This document shows positions 7,017 to 13,359 of a stretch of 15,735 bases of DNA, one piece after another. The notes beneath the pieces were generated by a model. The model made no database searches. It saw nothing but the letters and a program-made list of their open reading frames with translations, and had not been told where the DNA came from. This stretch comes from Elusimicrobia bacterium RIFCSPLOWO2_01_FULL_59_12 (GTDB lineage Bacteria > Elusimicrobiota > Elusimicrobia > 2-01-FULL-59-12): contig MGUR01000006.1 of NCBI GenBank assembly GCA_001800075.1, positions 27,596-43,330 of the forward strand, given 5' to 3'. How positions within the stretch are numbered: position 1 is the stretch's first letter; every line of letters begins with the position of its first letter. The translations under genes and the position numbers were made by a program.

Positions 7017-8396
7017 GTGGCTGAGAAAAGCGAGTTGATCCCGGTCCTGGAACAAATCGAACGGGACAAGGGCATTAAGAAGGATGATATTCTCCGGATG
7101 ATCGAGCAGGCCGTGGTCTCGGCGTACAAGAAACATTCCGGAAAAATGGTGAATTTGGAAGCCAAGATCGACCCGGAGACCGCCCAAGTCGAAGCCTTTC
7201 TCATCAAGAAAGTCGTCGCCCAGGTGACCAATGACAACGTTGAAATCGATGAAGCGGGGGCGAAGAAGATCAAATCCGGCGCGAAGCTTGATGAGGAAAT
7301 CCGTATCCCGGTGGTGACGGAAGACTTCTCGCGCATTGCGGCGCAAACCGCCAAGCAGGTGATCATCCAAAAGATTCGCGAGACCGAACGTCAGAGCCTC
7401 CTGGAAGAATTCCAGACCAAAGAGGGCGTGCTGGTGGGCGGCACGGTGCATCGTTTTGTGGACCACAACCTGATTGTGGACCTCGGGAAGGCGGAGGGGA
7501 TCCTCCCCGTGCGCGAGCAGGTTCGCCGCGAGCGTTTTTCGATCGGAGAACGCCTGAAAATCCTGATCCTGAAAGTGGAAAAAGGCACGCGCGGCCCCAA
7601 GATCCTGCTGTCCCGGTCGCATCCGCTCCTGGTCCAGCGTTTATTTGAGCAGGAAGTGCCGGAGGTCTATGAGAAAATGGTCGAGGTCGTGGAGGTGGTG
7701 CGGGAACCCGGCTTCCGCTGCAAGGTCGCGGTCAAAAGCAACAATCCGAAAGTGGATCCCGTGGGCGCCTGCGTGGGCGTCAAGGGATCGCGCGTCCGTC
7801 CGATCATCGATGAACTGCGCGGCGAGCGCATTGATCTCATCGCGCATTCGACCGACCCCGCTAAATATATCGCCGCCAGCCTGTCACCCGCCAAAGTGAT
7901 TAACGTCAACATCACCAGCGAGGCTGACAAACACGCCGAAATTGTGGTGTCAGATGATATGCTCTCTCTGGCGATCGGACGGTCCGGTCAGAACGCGCGC
8001 CTGGCGGCCCGGCTCACGGGGTGGCACATTGACATTAAATCCGAAACCCAGCGGAAGGAAGCGGCTCAAGAACGTGCTGCGGCCAGCGCGGAAGCGCTCA
8101 GCCAGCTGGAAGGCGTCGGCCCCAAAACCGTTGATATTCTGATTAAAGGGGGATGGGGCAGTTTGGAGAAACTCTCACAGGCCAAGCCGGATGATCTGAC
8201 CGTTCTGCGCGGTGTCGGGGAAAAGACCGCAGAGAAAATCATCAAAGCCGCCCAAAACACATTGAAAGAGAGAGCCGAAGCGGCGCCGCCTGAAGGAAAG
8301 GCGGACCCTGAAGACGCGGAGGGCTCCGCGGCGGCGGAGACTGTAACGGAAACAAGCGTGGAAGAGAAACCTGAAGAACTGAAACCGGAAGGATAA
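7017..8396 (+). CDS. nusA: Transcription termination/antitermination factor NusA
   Basis: NusA binds RNA polymerase and nascent RNA, affecting pausing, intrinsic termination and antitermination. Domain order: N-terminal polymerase-binding domain (about 1-130, with DILRMIEQAVVSAYKKH), S1 domain (about 136-201, GGTVHRFVDHNLIVDLGKAEG), KH1 (about 205-277, with the GVKGSRVRPIIDEL loop), KH2 (about 280-345, with DMLSLAIGRSGQNARLAARL), then a helix-hairpin-helix region (about 355-420) carrying two motifs, LEGVGPKTVDILI and LRGVGEKTAEKII, and an acidic Ala/Glu-rich tail. At 459 residues it is longer than the KH-ended Bacillus form and shorter than E. coli NusA (495, two acidic repeats). The start is set by AGGAGG. 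The stop overlaps the infB ATG as TAATG. A hairpin terminator upstream of rimP is a plausible target for NusA's own feedback (inference). Confidence 0.97.
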   Translation: MAEKSELIPVLEQIERDKGIKKDDILRMIEQAVVSAYKKHSGKMVNLEAKIDPETAQVEAFLIKKVVAQVTNDNVEIDEAGAKKIKSGAKLDEEIRIPVVTEDFSRIAAQTAKQVIIQKIRETERQSLLEEFQTKEGVLVGGTVHRFVDHNLIVDLGKAEGILPVREQVRRERFSIGERLKILILKVEKGTRGPKILLSRSHPLLVQRLFEQEVPEVYEKMVEVVEVVREPGFRCKVAVKSNNPKVDPVGACVGVKGSRVRPIIDELRGERIDLIAHSTDPAKYIAASLSPAKVINVNITSEADKHAEIVVSDDMLSLAIGRSGQNARLAARLTGWHIDIKSETQRKEAAQERAAASAEALSQLEGVGPKTVDILIKGGWGSLEKLSQAKPDDLTVLRGVGEKTAEKIIKAAQNTLKERAEAAPPEGKADPEDAEGSAAAETVTETSVEEKPEELKPEG

Positions 8397-10678
8397 TGCC
8401 TACCAAGCCTAAAAAATCCGACCCCGAGCCGGCGCCGCCTAAAAAGGCGGACGAGACGCCCAAGAAGCGCATGGTATTAAAGACGTTGAAGCGCGTTACG
8501 TCCAGCTCGCCGGTCTCCCCGATGCTCCGCAAGGTGACTCCCGGCGTGCCGACCCGGCGGGTTATCCCGAAGGCTCCGCCCCCGCGTCCGAAACCGATCG
8601 AGCCGGCCGCGCCGCCGCCTCCCGTTCTCGCCGCGCCCGCCCCGGCGCCCGCTCCCGTGGCGAAGGCCCCGGTGGAAGCCGCCCCTCCGCCTGCGCAGAA
8701 AGTCCCCGAAAAGAAAGAGACTCTAAAGAAGGAAACGCCCAAGGTGGAGCCGACGGCGACGTATAAAATGCCGCCTCCGCCCACGGTCAAACCGCCTCGG
8801 CCGGCGGTGCCCAGGATGGCCCCAAGTCATCCTGCGCCATCGGCGTCGCCCGCCCCGGGTCGAACCGAAGAGCCCGCGGCGGCCGCCGGAATGATGGGCT
8901 CCGTACCCCCTGCCGCTCCGCGTCAGAAAATCAAGATTTCTGAAATCATCACGGTCAAAGAACTCGCCGAACGGTTGAACGTCAAGGCGATTGACGTCAT
9001 CAAAAAATTGCTCAGCCTGGGCTCGCTGGCGACGATCAACCAGCAGATCGACGCCACGATCGCCGCCCTCGCGGCGGAGGCGTTCAACACCGACGTCGAA
9101 ATCATCCCCATTTTGCAGGATGCGGAGGTGGAGGATAAAGACGATCCGGCCACGCTGAAACCCCGGCCGCCGATCGTGACCATCATGGGCCATGTCGATC
9201 ACGGGAAAACCAGCTTGCTCGACGCCATCCGCTCCACCCGCGTTGCGGAGAAAGAAGCAGGCGGCATCACCCAGCACATCGGCGCCTACCGCGTCAGCAC
9301 GCCCAAAGGGGACGTTGTGTTCCTCGATACCCCGGGCCACGAGGCGTTCACGGCGATGCGCGCGCGAGGCGCGCAGGCAACCGATGTCGTGGTGCTGGTT
9401 GTTGCGGCGGATGACGGCGTGATGCCGCAGACCATTGAAGCCATCGATCACGCAAAAGCGGCCGGCGTCAATATCGTTGTCGCCGTCAATAAGATCGACC
9501 TGCCCACGGCCAATCCGGAGCGCATCAAACGCGACCTGTCCCCCTATCAACTGGTGCCGGAAGACTGGGGCGGAAAAACAATTTTTGTGGAGGTCTCCGC
9601 CAAGAAAAGGACCAATATCGACAAGCTTCTGGAAATGCTTTCTCTCGAGTCGGAACTCCTGGAGCTGAAGGCCAACCCCGACCGGCCGGCGCAGGGCGTG
9701 GTGGTGGAGGCGCGCCTGGACCCGCGCCGCGGCGTGACCGCGACGCTCCTGGTGCAGAAAGGGACGCTCAAGGTGGGCGACGCGGTGGTCGCGGGCACGA
9801 CGTTCGGCAAGGTACGGGCGATGTTCGATGACCGGGGGGGGAAGGTGGAGGCCGCGAGTCCTTCGACGCCCGTGGAAGTGCTGGGCTTGTCCAACGTGCC
9901 GCAGGCGGGCGAACGGTTTACGGTGCTTTCGGATGAGCGCGAGGCGCGCACGCTGGTTGAACGGCGTCAGTTGGCGCTCAACGAGAACGCGGTGCGCCGC
10001 AAGCATGTCACCCTCGACACGCTGCACGACCGCGTGGCTGAAGGCAAGATCCGGGAACTCAAGATCATCATCAAGGGCGATGTGCAGGGCTCCGTGCAGG
10101 CGGTCAAGGATGCCGTGGAACGCCTGTCCACCCATGAAATTCGCTTGAATGTGATCCATTCCGGCGTCGGCGCGATCAAGGAAACCGATGTCACGCTCGC
10201 CTCAGCGAGCGATGCCGTCGTCATTGGATTTAACGTGCGTCCCGACGCCAAGGCGGAGGAAACGGCGCGGCGGGAAGATGTGGACATCCGCACCTACCGC
10301 ATCATCTACGAGCTGATCGACAACATCAAAGCCGCGATGGAGGGGCTGCTGGAGCCCGAAACCCAGGAAACCCGTGTCGGCATGGCCGAAATTCGCCAGG
10401 TCTTCCACGTGTCCAAGTCAGGGAACATCGCCGGCTGCATGGTTCAGGAAGGCAAGATCATCCGGGGCGGAAAAGCCCGTCTCTTGCGCGATGGCGTCGT
10501 GGTCCATGTGGGATCCATTGAATCGCTGAAGCGCTTTAAGGAGGATGCCCGGGAGGTTGAAAAAGGTTTTGAATGCGGGATCGGCCTGGGCAATTTCCAG
10601 GATATGAAGCCGAAAGATCTTATCGAAGTCTTCACGCAGGAACAAAAAGCCCGGAAGTTAGAACCGGCTAATCCCTAA
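8396..10678 (+). CDS. infB: Translation initiation factor IF-2
   Basis: IF-2 is the GTPase that brings initiator fMet-tRNA to the 30S subunit and promotes subunit joining. The first 175 or so residues are a low-complexity Lys, Pro and Ala-rich linker typical of the variable IF-2 N-terminus. An IF2_N domain follows (about 180-235, ISEIITVKELAERLNVKAIDVIKKLL). The G domain has G1 GHVDHGKT (265-272), the GGITQHIGAY switch, G3 DTPGH (311-315), G4 NKID (365-368) and G5 SAK (401-403). The beta-barrel domain II, domain III and the C-terminal fMet-tRNA-binding barrel follow, to residue 760. The start overlaps the nusA stop by one base behind a GGAAGGA sequence. A palindromic repeat lies in the 90-base gap to rbfA. 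Confidence 0.98.
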   Translation: MPTKPKKSDPEPAPPKKADETPKKRMVLKTLKRVTSSSPVSPMLRKVTPGVPTRRVIPKAPPPRPKPIEPAAPPPPVLAAPAPAPAPVAKAPVEAAPPPAQKVPEKKETLKKETPKVEPTATYKMPPPPTVKPPRPAVPRMAPSHPAPSASPAPGRTEEPAAAAGMMGSVPPAAPRQKIKISEIITVKELAERLNVKAIDVIKKLLSLGSLATINQQIDATIAALAAEAFNTDVEIIPILQDAEVEDKDDPATLKPRPPIVTIMGHVDHGKTSLLDAIRSTRVAEKEAGGITQHIGAYRVSTPKGDVVFLDTPGHEAFTAMRARGAQATDVVVLVVAADDGVMPQTIEAIDHAKAAGVNIVVAVNKIDLPTANPERIKRDLSPYQLVPEDWGGKTIFVEVSAKKRTNIDKLLEMLSLESELLELKANPDRPAQGVVVEARLDPRRGVTATLLVQKGTLKVGDAVVAGTTFGKVRAMFDDRGGKVEAASPSTPVEVLGLSNVPQAGERFTVLSDEREARTLVERRQLALNENAVRRKHVTLDTLHDRVAEGKIRELKIIIKGDVQGSVQAVKDAVERLSTHEIRLNVIHSGVGAIKETDVTLASASDAVVIGFNVRPDAKAEETARREDVDIRTYRIIYELIDNIKAAMEGLLEPETQETRVGMAEIRQVFHVSKSGNIAGCMVQEGKIIRGGKARLLRDGVVVHVGSIESLKRFKEDAREVEKGFECGIGLGNFQDMKPKDLIEVFTQEQKARKLEPANP

Positions 10679-10687
10679 TCCCTTGTC

Positions 10688-10750
10688 GTCATTCCCGCGG
10701 AAGCGGGAATCCAGTCAGAGATTCTGGACCCCCGCTTTCGCGGGGGTGAC
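10688..10750. repeat. Full palindromic repeat between infB and rbfA (copy 2)
   Basis: Two 27-base arms (10688-10714 and 10724-10750) face each other across a 9-base spacer; 22 of 27 positions are complementary, and three of the five exceptions would be G-U pairs in mRNA, leaving only two mismatches. Each arm is also a small hairpin. The left arm holds ATTCCC-N8-GGGAAT (10691-10710), the same core form as the Neisseria dRS3 repeat; whether the families are related is unknown. Copy 3 is this element in the opposite orientation. It lies fully in the mRNA gap and ends six bases before the rbfA ribosome binding site, so the transcript should carry a strong stem there. Confidence 0.9.
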
Positions 10751-10756
10751 GAATTC

Positions 10757-10761
10757 AGGAG
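10757..10761 (+). promoter_or_regulatory. Ribosome binding site fixing the rbfA GTG start
   Basis: AGGAG lies seven bases before GTG 10769 and supports that start. It stands directly after the long palindrome of repeat copy 2, which leaves it single-stranded and exposed at the base of the stem. Confidence 0.8.
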
Positions 10762-10768
10762 TTCTCCC

Positions 10769-11137
10769 GTGAGTCGCCGCCGCTTAGAGCGCGTCACCGA
10801 GCTCATCCACCAGGAAATTTCAAAGCGCATCCTCCTGCTGAAGGATCCCGGTCTGGGATTCATCACGATTCTGGGCGTGCGTCTAAGCCCCGATTTCATG
10901 CAGGCCCGGGTGTTTTACTCCGTGCTGGGCAGCCAGGAAGAGCAGGAGCGCACGCGCGCCGCGCTGGACCGCGCCCGTCACCATCTCCGCGCTGAACTAG
11001 GAAAGCTGGAAAACCTCAAGGCGTCGCCGGAGCTGACTTTTGTCCAGGACCATTCTGCGGAAGAAGCCCAGAAAGTGCTGGAAGTTCTCAACAAACTTGA
11101 AAAGGACCGTCAACACGACGCCTCCGAAAATGCCTGA
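10769..11137 (+). CDS. rbfA: 30S ribosome-binding factor RbfA
   Basis: RbfA is a single-KH-domain protein that binds immature 30S subunits and helps 16S rRNA 5'-end maturation and cold growth. The 122-residue product shows the family pattern: RRLERVTELIHQEISKRIL, KDPGLGFITILGVRLSPDFMQARVFYSVLG, the helix with RARHHLRAELGKLENLKASPELTF, and the QDHSAEEAQKVLEVLNKL end. The usual aspartate and serine after ELTF are kept in the form DHS. The GTG start has AGGAG seven bases upstream. The end overlaps the truB start by eight bases, as expected for a coupled rbfA-truB pair. Confidence 0.95.
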   Translation: MSRRRLERVTELIHQEISKRILLLKDPGLGFITILGVRLSPDFMQARVFYSVLGSQEEQERTRAALDRARHHLRAELGKLENLKASPELTFVQDHSAEEAQKVLEVLNKLEKDRQHDASENA

Positions 11138-11978
11138 GTCCGCTTCCGTCCGCCACACAACTCGGCGGACGTCCGCCGACGCCTCAGTGGCGGGCGGCCT
11201 CCTGGTGCTTGATAAACCTTCCGGCCCGACGTCCTTCGACTGCGTACAAAAAGCGCGCGGGATCCTGCGCGCCAAACGCGTTGGCCATTGCGGCACGCTG
11301 GACCCCATGGCCGAAGGGGTGCTCGTTTTGCTTTTTGGCTCGCACACCCGCCGCCAGCAGGAGTTCCTGGCGATGGAAAAACAGTACTGGTTCCGCAGTG
11401 AGCTCGGCCGCTTCACCGACACAGGCGATCGGATGGGGAAAACCACCGAGACGCTCCCAGCGGGTCCCCTGTCCCGCTCGATTCTCGAGTCGGCCGCGAA
11501 AGGATTTATGGGGGACTCCTGGCAGATCCCGCCGAAAGTATCCGCCGTAAAATTCCAAGGCAAGAGGCTTTATGAATGGACGCGCAAGGGAATCGACGTT
11601 CCGCGGCCGCCGCGGCACATCCATATTGCCGCTTTCGATATCCTGTCTTTTGAGGGATCGTTTTATGAAGCGCGCGTCATTTGCTCCCGTGGAACCTATA
11701 TCCGAACGCTGGCGGAAGACATGGCCCGGCGGCTGGGGACCGGCGGCTTGGTGGACGCTTTAATTCGCGAGCGGGTGGGCAGCTATTGCCGCCAAGACGC
11801 CCTGAGCTGGGAGCGGCTGTGCAGGTGTAATCGGGAGGAATTATTGTCCCTGGCCGTCACCCCCGCGAAAGCGGGGGTCCCGCAATGGCCAGGACTGGAT
11901 TCCCGCCCTCCACACGACTGGGCGGGCGCGCCGGAAGTGTGGCGTGCGCGCTTCCGCGGGAATGACGACCTTCCATGA
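11130..11978 (+). CDS. truB: tRNA pseudouridine(55) synthase TruB, C-terminus encoded by a repeat
   Basis: TruB makes the pseudouridine at position 55 of the tRNA T-arm. The catalytic core is intact: LLVLDKPSGPTSFD, then HCGTLDPMAEGVLVLLFG with catalytic Asp58, KQYWFRSELGRFTDTGD, IPPKVSAVKFQGKRLYEWTRKG, and CSRGTYIRTLAEDMARRLG. ATG 11130 overlaps rbfA by eight bases; a GTG at 11187 (before AGGLLVLDKP) is a possible later start. The family core ends around residue 240. Residues 243 to about 279 of 282 are read from palindromic repeat copy 3, beginning with the tell-tale VTPAKAGV, so any former C-terminal domain, PUA-like in E. coli, is missing or was never present. The core suggests an active enzyme. 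The stop overlaps the ribF ATG as ATGA. Confidence 0.95.
   Translation: MPESASVRHTTRRTSADASVAGGLLVLDKPSGPTSFDCVQKARGILRAKRVGHCGTLDPMAEGVLVLLFGSHTRRQQEFLAMEKQYWFRSELGRFTDTGDRMGKTTETLPAGPLSRSILESAAKGFMGDSWQIPPKVSAVKFQGKRLYEWTRKGIDVPRPPRHIHIAAFDILSFEGSFYEARVICSRGTYIRTLAEDMARRLGTGGLVDALIRERVGSYCRQDALSWERLCRCNREELLSLAVTPAKAGVPQWPGLDSRPPHDWAGAPEVWRARFRGNDDLP
11162..11179. repeat. Perfect 18-bp palindrome in the 5' end of truB
   Basis: TCGGCGGACGTCCGCCGA is identical to its own reverse complement. It lies in the poorly conserved N-terminal extension of TruB, eight bases before the possible alternative GTG start at 11187. It could be a dyad protein-binding site or a chance result of GC-rich coding; no second copy was noticed. 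Confidence 0.6.
11856..11966. repeat. Palindromic repeat at the truB-ribF junction, with internal insertion (copy 3)
   Basis: The left part (11856-11880) matches the type A arm of copy 2, reverse-complemented, over 25 bases. The right arm is the exact type B arm, but split: 12 bases at 11895-11906 and 15 bases at 11952-11966, with 45 extra bases between (11907-11951). The extra block has its own inverted repeats: CCCGCCC/GGGCGGG (11902-11908 with 11920-11926) and CCACAC/GTGTGG (11910-11915 with 11937-11942). The element lies in the truB reading frame without a stop and ends eight bases before the ribF ATG. Confidence 0.87.
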
Positions 11979-12898
11979 GATCCTCCGTTCTCACACTGGG
12001 CACCTTTGACGGGGTCCACCGGGGCCATCAGCGTATCTTGAAAAAGGTCGTTGAAAGGGCCAAGGCGCGCGGCGCACGCAGTATCGCGCTCGCCTTCGGC
12101 ATGCCGCCCAAACTCGGGCACAACCCCTCTGCCAAGCCCGTGCTTTTGACCCCCCTGTCGGATAAGACCCAGCTCTTAAAGCGTTTGGGGATCGACGAGG
12201 TGCAGGCGTTGGTTTTTGATAAAAAAACCGCCTCCACCCCACCCGAGACATTTTTCACCCGCCGGATCCTTCAACGCTGCGGCGCTCGGGAGATGGTCGT
12301 TGGCCCGCGTGTCGCTTTCGGCCGGCGCCGCGCCGGGAAGCTCCCTTTTTTGATGACATTGGGAAAACGCCACGGCGTGCGGATCCACGTGGTGAGTGGA
12401 GTGAAAATCATGGGCAAGCCGGTCTCCTCCAGCGGGATCCGTGACCTGCTTTATCAGGGTGATGTGGCGGGCGCAGGCCGCCACCTGGGCTATCCTTACT
12501 CGATTGCGGGGAAAGTGGTTCATGGCAGCCGCCGGGGACACAAACTGGGATATCCCACCGCCAACATCGCTGTCGATACGCACGCCATCCTGCCGCCGGG
12601 AGTTTTCTGGGTGAACGTCCTGCCCGCGAACAAACCGATTCCCCTGAAATCTTCGGACCTCCGGCCGGCGACTCATGGGCTTTGCAACGTCGGTACGCGT
12701 CCGACCTTCACTCCGAAAGCCAAAAAACTCACCTGCGAGGTATTTCTCTTCAAAAGGCCTTCCTCGCTTTATGGGAGAGCGCTGCGGGTTGTCTTCAGGC
12801 GGCGAATCCGCTCTGAAAAACGGTTCAAATCTTCGGGTGCGCTCAAACGCCAGATTGCACGGGACTTTCGGACCGCTCTCCGCTGGACGCGTTCCTAA
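11975..12898 (+). CDS. ribF: Bifunctional riboflavin kinase / FMN adenylyltransferase
   Basis: RibF turns riboflavin into FMN and then FAD. The N-terminal adenylyltransferase domain (about 1-165) has GTFDGVHRGH at residues 9-18 with the nucleotidyl-transfer HxGH, VVGPRVAFGRRRAG, and SSSGIRDLLYQGDV. The C-terminal kinase domain (about 170-307) has RRGHKLGYPTANI, CNVGTRPTF and CEVFLF with the expected catalytic Glu, then SLYGRALRVVFRRRIRSEKRF. Odd point: the second adenylyltransferase motif, usually TFxPHP, reads AFGMPPK (residues 40-46), so the conserved His is absent. Length 307 is normal (313 in E. coli). The ATG overlaps the truB stop by four bases and has no ribosome binding sequence, since a repeat ends just upstream. 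Its place between truB and rpsO matches Bacillus. Confidence 0.95.
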   Translation: MRSSVLTLGTFDGVHRGHQRILKKVVERAKARGARSIALAFGMPPKLGHNPSAKPVLLTPLSDKTQLLKRLGIDEVQALVFDKKTASTPPETFFTRRILQRCGAREMVVGPRVAFGRRRAGKLPFLMTLGKRHGVRIHVVSGVKIMGKPVSSSGIRDLLYQGDVAGAGRHLGYPYSIAGKVVHGSRRGHKLGYPTANIAVDTHAILPPGVFWVNVLPANKPIPLKSSDLRPATHGLCNVGTRPTFTPKAKKLTCEVFLFKRPSSLYGRALRVVFRRRIRSEKRFKSSGALKRQIARDFRTALRWTRS

Positions 12899-12919
12899 AC
12901 CGCCAGAGGTCCGGCGGGC

Positions 12920-12948
12920 TTTACACGACACGTTAAAATCAATATAAT
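12920..12948 (+). promoter_or_regulatory. Near-consensus sigma70-type promoter for rpsO
   Basis: TTTACA (12920-12925; five of six -35 matches), a 17-base spacer, and a perfect TATAAT (12943-12948), in an AT-rich stretch that stands out from the GC-rich surroundings. Transcription would start near 12955, giving a leader of only about 15 bases before the rpsO ATG. This is the best promoter candidate in the window. Confidence 0.8.
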
Positions 12949-12969
12949 TAACCAACATAAATTAAAATA

Positions 12970-13239
12970 ATGCCACTAACCAAAGAAATTAAAAAGGCAG
13001 CGGTCGAACGGCACAAGGTGCATACCACAGACACAGGCAGCCCAGCTGTTCAGATCGCTCTCCTCACCGAACGTATCAGTCAACTCACCACGCACTTCAA
13101 GACGCATGGCAAGGACTTCGGGTCCCGCCAGGGTTTGCTGAAGCTGGTCGGCAACCGCCGCCGGCTTCTGAACTACCTGCGCTCCCAGGACAGTGCTAAA
13201 TACCGCGAGTTGATCGAAGAGTTAAATCTGCGACGGTAG
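12970..13239 (+). CDS. rpsO: 30S ribosomal protein S15
   Basis: S15 is a primary 16S rRNA-binding protein of the 30S platform. The 89-residue product has the standard length, and the family landmarks KHKVHTTDTGSPAVQIALLTERI, HFKTHGKDFGSRQGLLKLVGNRRRLLNYL and the KYRELIEELNLRR end are present. The upstream sequence is nearly all A and T with no Shine-Dalgarno sequence, unlike the GTG genes around it. With the predicted promoter, the leader would be about 15 bases, too short for the structured S15-binding leader known from E. coli rpsO, so any S15 feedback would need another mechanism (inference). A long hairpin with a U-run follows the stop. Confidence 0.97.
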   Translation: MPLTKEIKKAAVERHKVHTTDTGSPAVQIALLTERISQLTTHFKTHGKDFGSRQGLLKLVGNRRRLLNYLRSQDSAKYRELIEELNLRR

Positions 13240-13247
13240 GGAACTGT

Positions 13248-13330
13248 CCCATCACCGGAGCTTATGTTTATCGCCTCACGCGACGCACGAGGCGCATAAC
13301 CATAGGCTTCAGCGGCGATGGGTTTTTCTT
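13248..13330 (+). terminator. Long hairpin with U-run between rpsO and pnp
   Basis: The outer arm CCCATCACCG (13248-13257) pairs with CGGCGATGGG (13313-13322) at nine of ten positions. Inside, AGCTTATG (13259-13266) pairs with CATAGGCT (13301-13308 by one-base offset, including one G-U), TTAT (13268-13271) with ATAA (13296-13299), and CGCCTC (13272-13277) with GAGGCG (13289-13294) around an 11-base loop. The stem is followed at once by TTTTTCTT (13323-13330). This is a terminator shape, but far longer than needed. In E. coli the same gap holds an RNase III-cleaved hairpin through which PNPase controls its own mRNA, so a processing role is plausible. GGGA (13239-13242) can pair with TCCC (13247-13250), competing with the outer arm. 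Confidence 0.78.
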
Positions 13331-13347
13331 GTTAGGGCCACTATAAA

Positions 13348-13352
13348 AGGAG
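13348..13352 (+). promoter_or_regulatory. Ribosome binding site fixing the pnp GTG start
   Basis: AGGAG lies seven bases before GTG 13360 and decides this start. It follows the long rpsO-pnp hairpin by 17 bases and is not part of it, so it should be accessible when the hairpin is folded. Confidence 0.85.
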
Positions 13353-13359
13353 AAACATC

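Noticed and set aside
6506..7366. Minus-strand open frame of 286 codons opposite rimP and nusA
   Set aside because: It spans two conserved genes plus the repeat between them and has no recognisable domain; best explained as an antisense shadow.
8396..8920. Pro/Ala/Lys-rich N-terminus of IF-2 as a foreign or fused domain
   Set aside because: Low-complexity variable linkers are normal at the N-terminus of bacterial IF-2, and the frame is continuous with the conserved domains.
8723..10159. Minus-strand open frame of 478 codons opposite infB
   Set aside because: Shadow of the IF-2 gene: no family resemblance, composition biased to Arg, His and Gly, and no ribosome binding site of note.
6971..11966. 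CRISPR-like array from the repeated palindromes
   Set aside because: Only three copies, thousands of bases apart, in both orientations and with genes between; no regular spacers and no cas genes.
11856..11966. Insertion sequence or transposon at the truB end
   Set aside because: No transposase reading frame, and the element is only 111 bases; a small non-autonomous palindrome fits better.
13313..13330. Fluoride riboswitch, suggested by GGCGATGGG
   Set aside because: The string matches part of the motif by chance; the remaining conserved bases and pseudoknot are not there, and it forms the right arm of a terminator-like stem.
13342..13347. TATAAA as a -10 box for a separate pnp promoter
   Set aside because: No acceptable -35 sequence at the right distance (the region holds the terminator arm and T-run), and it lies almost at the ribosome binding site.
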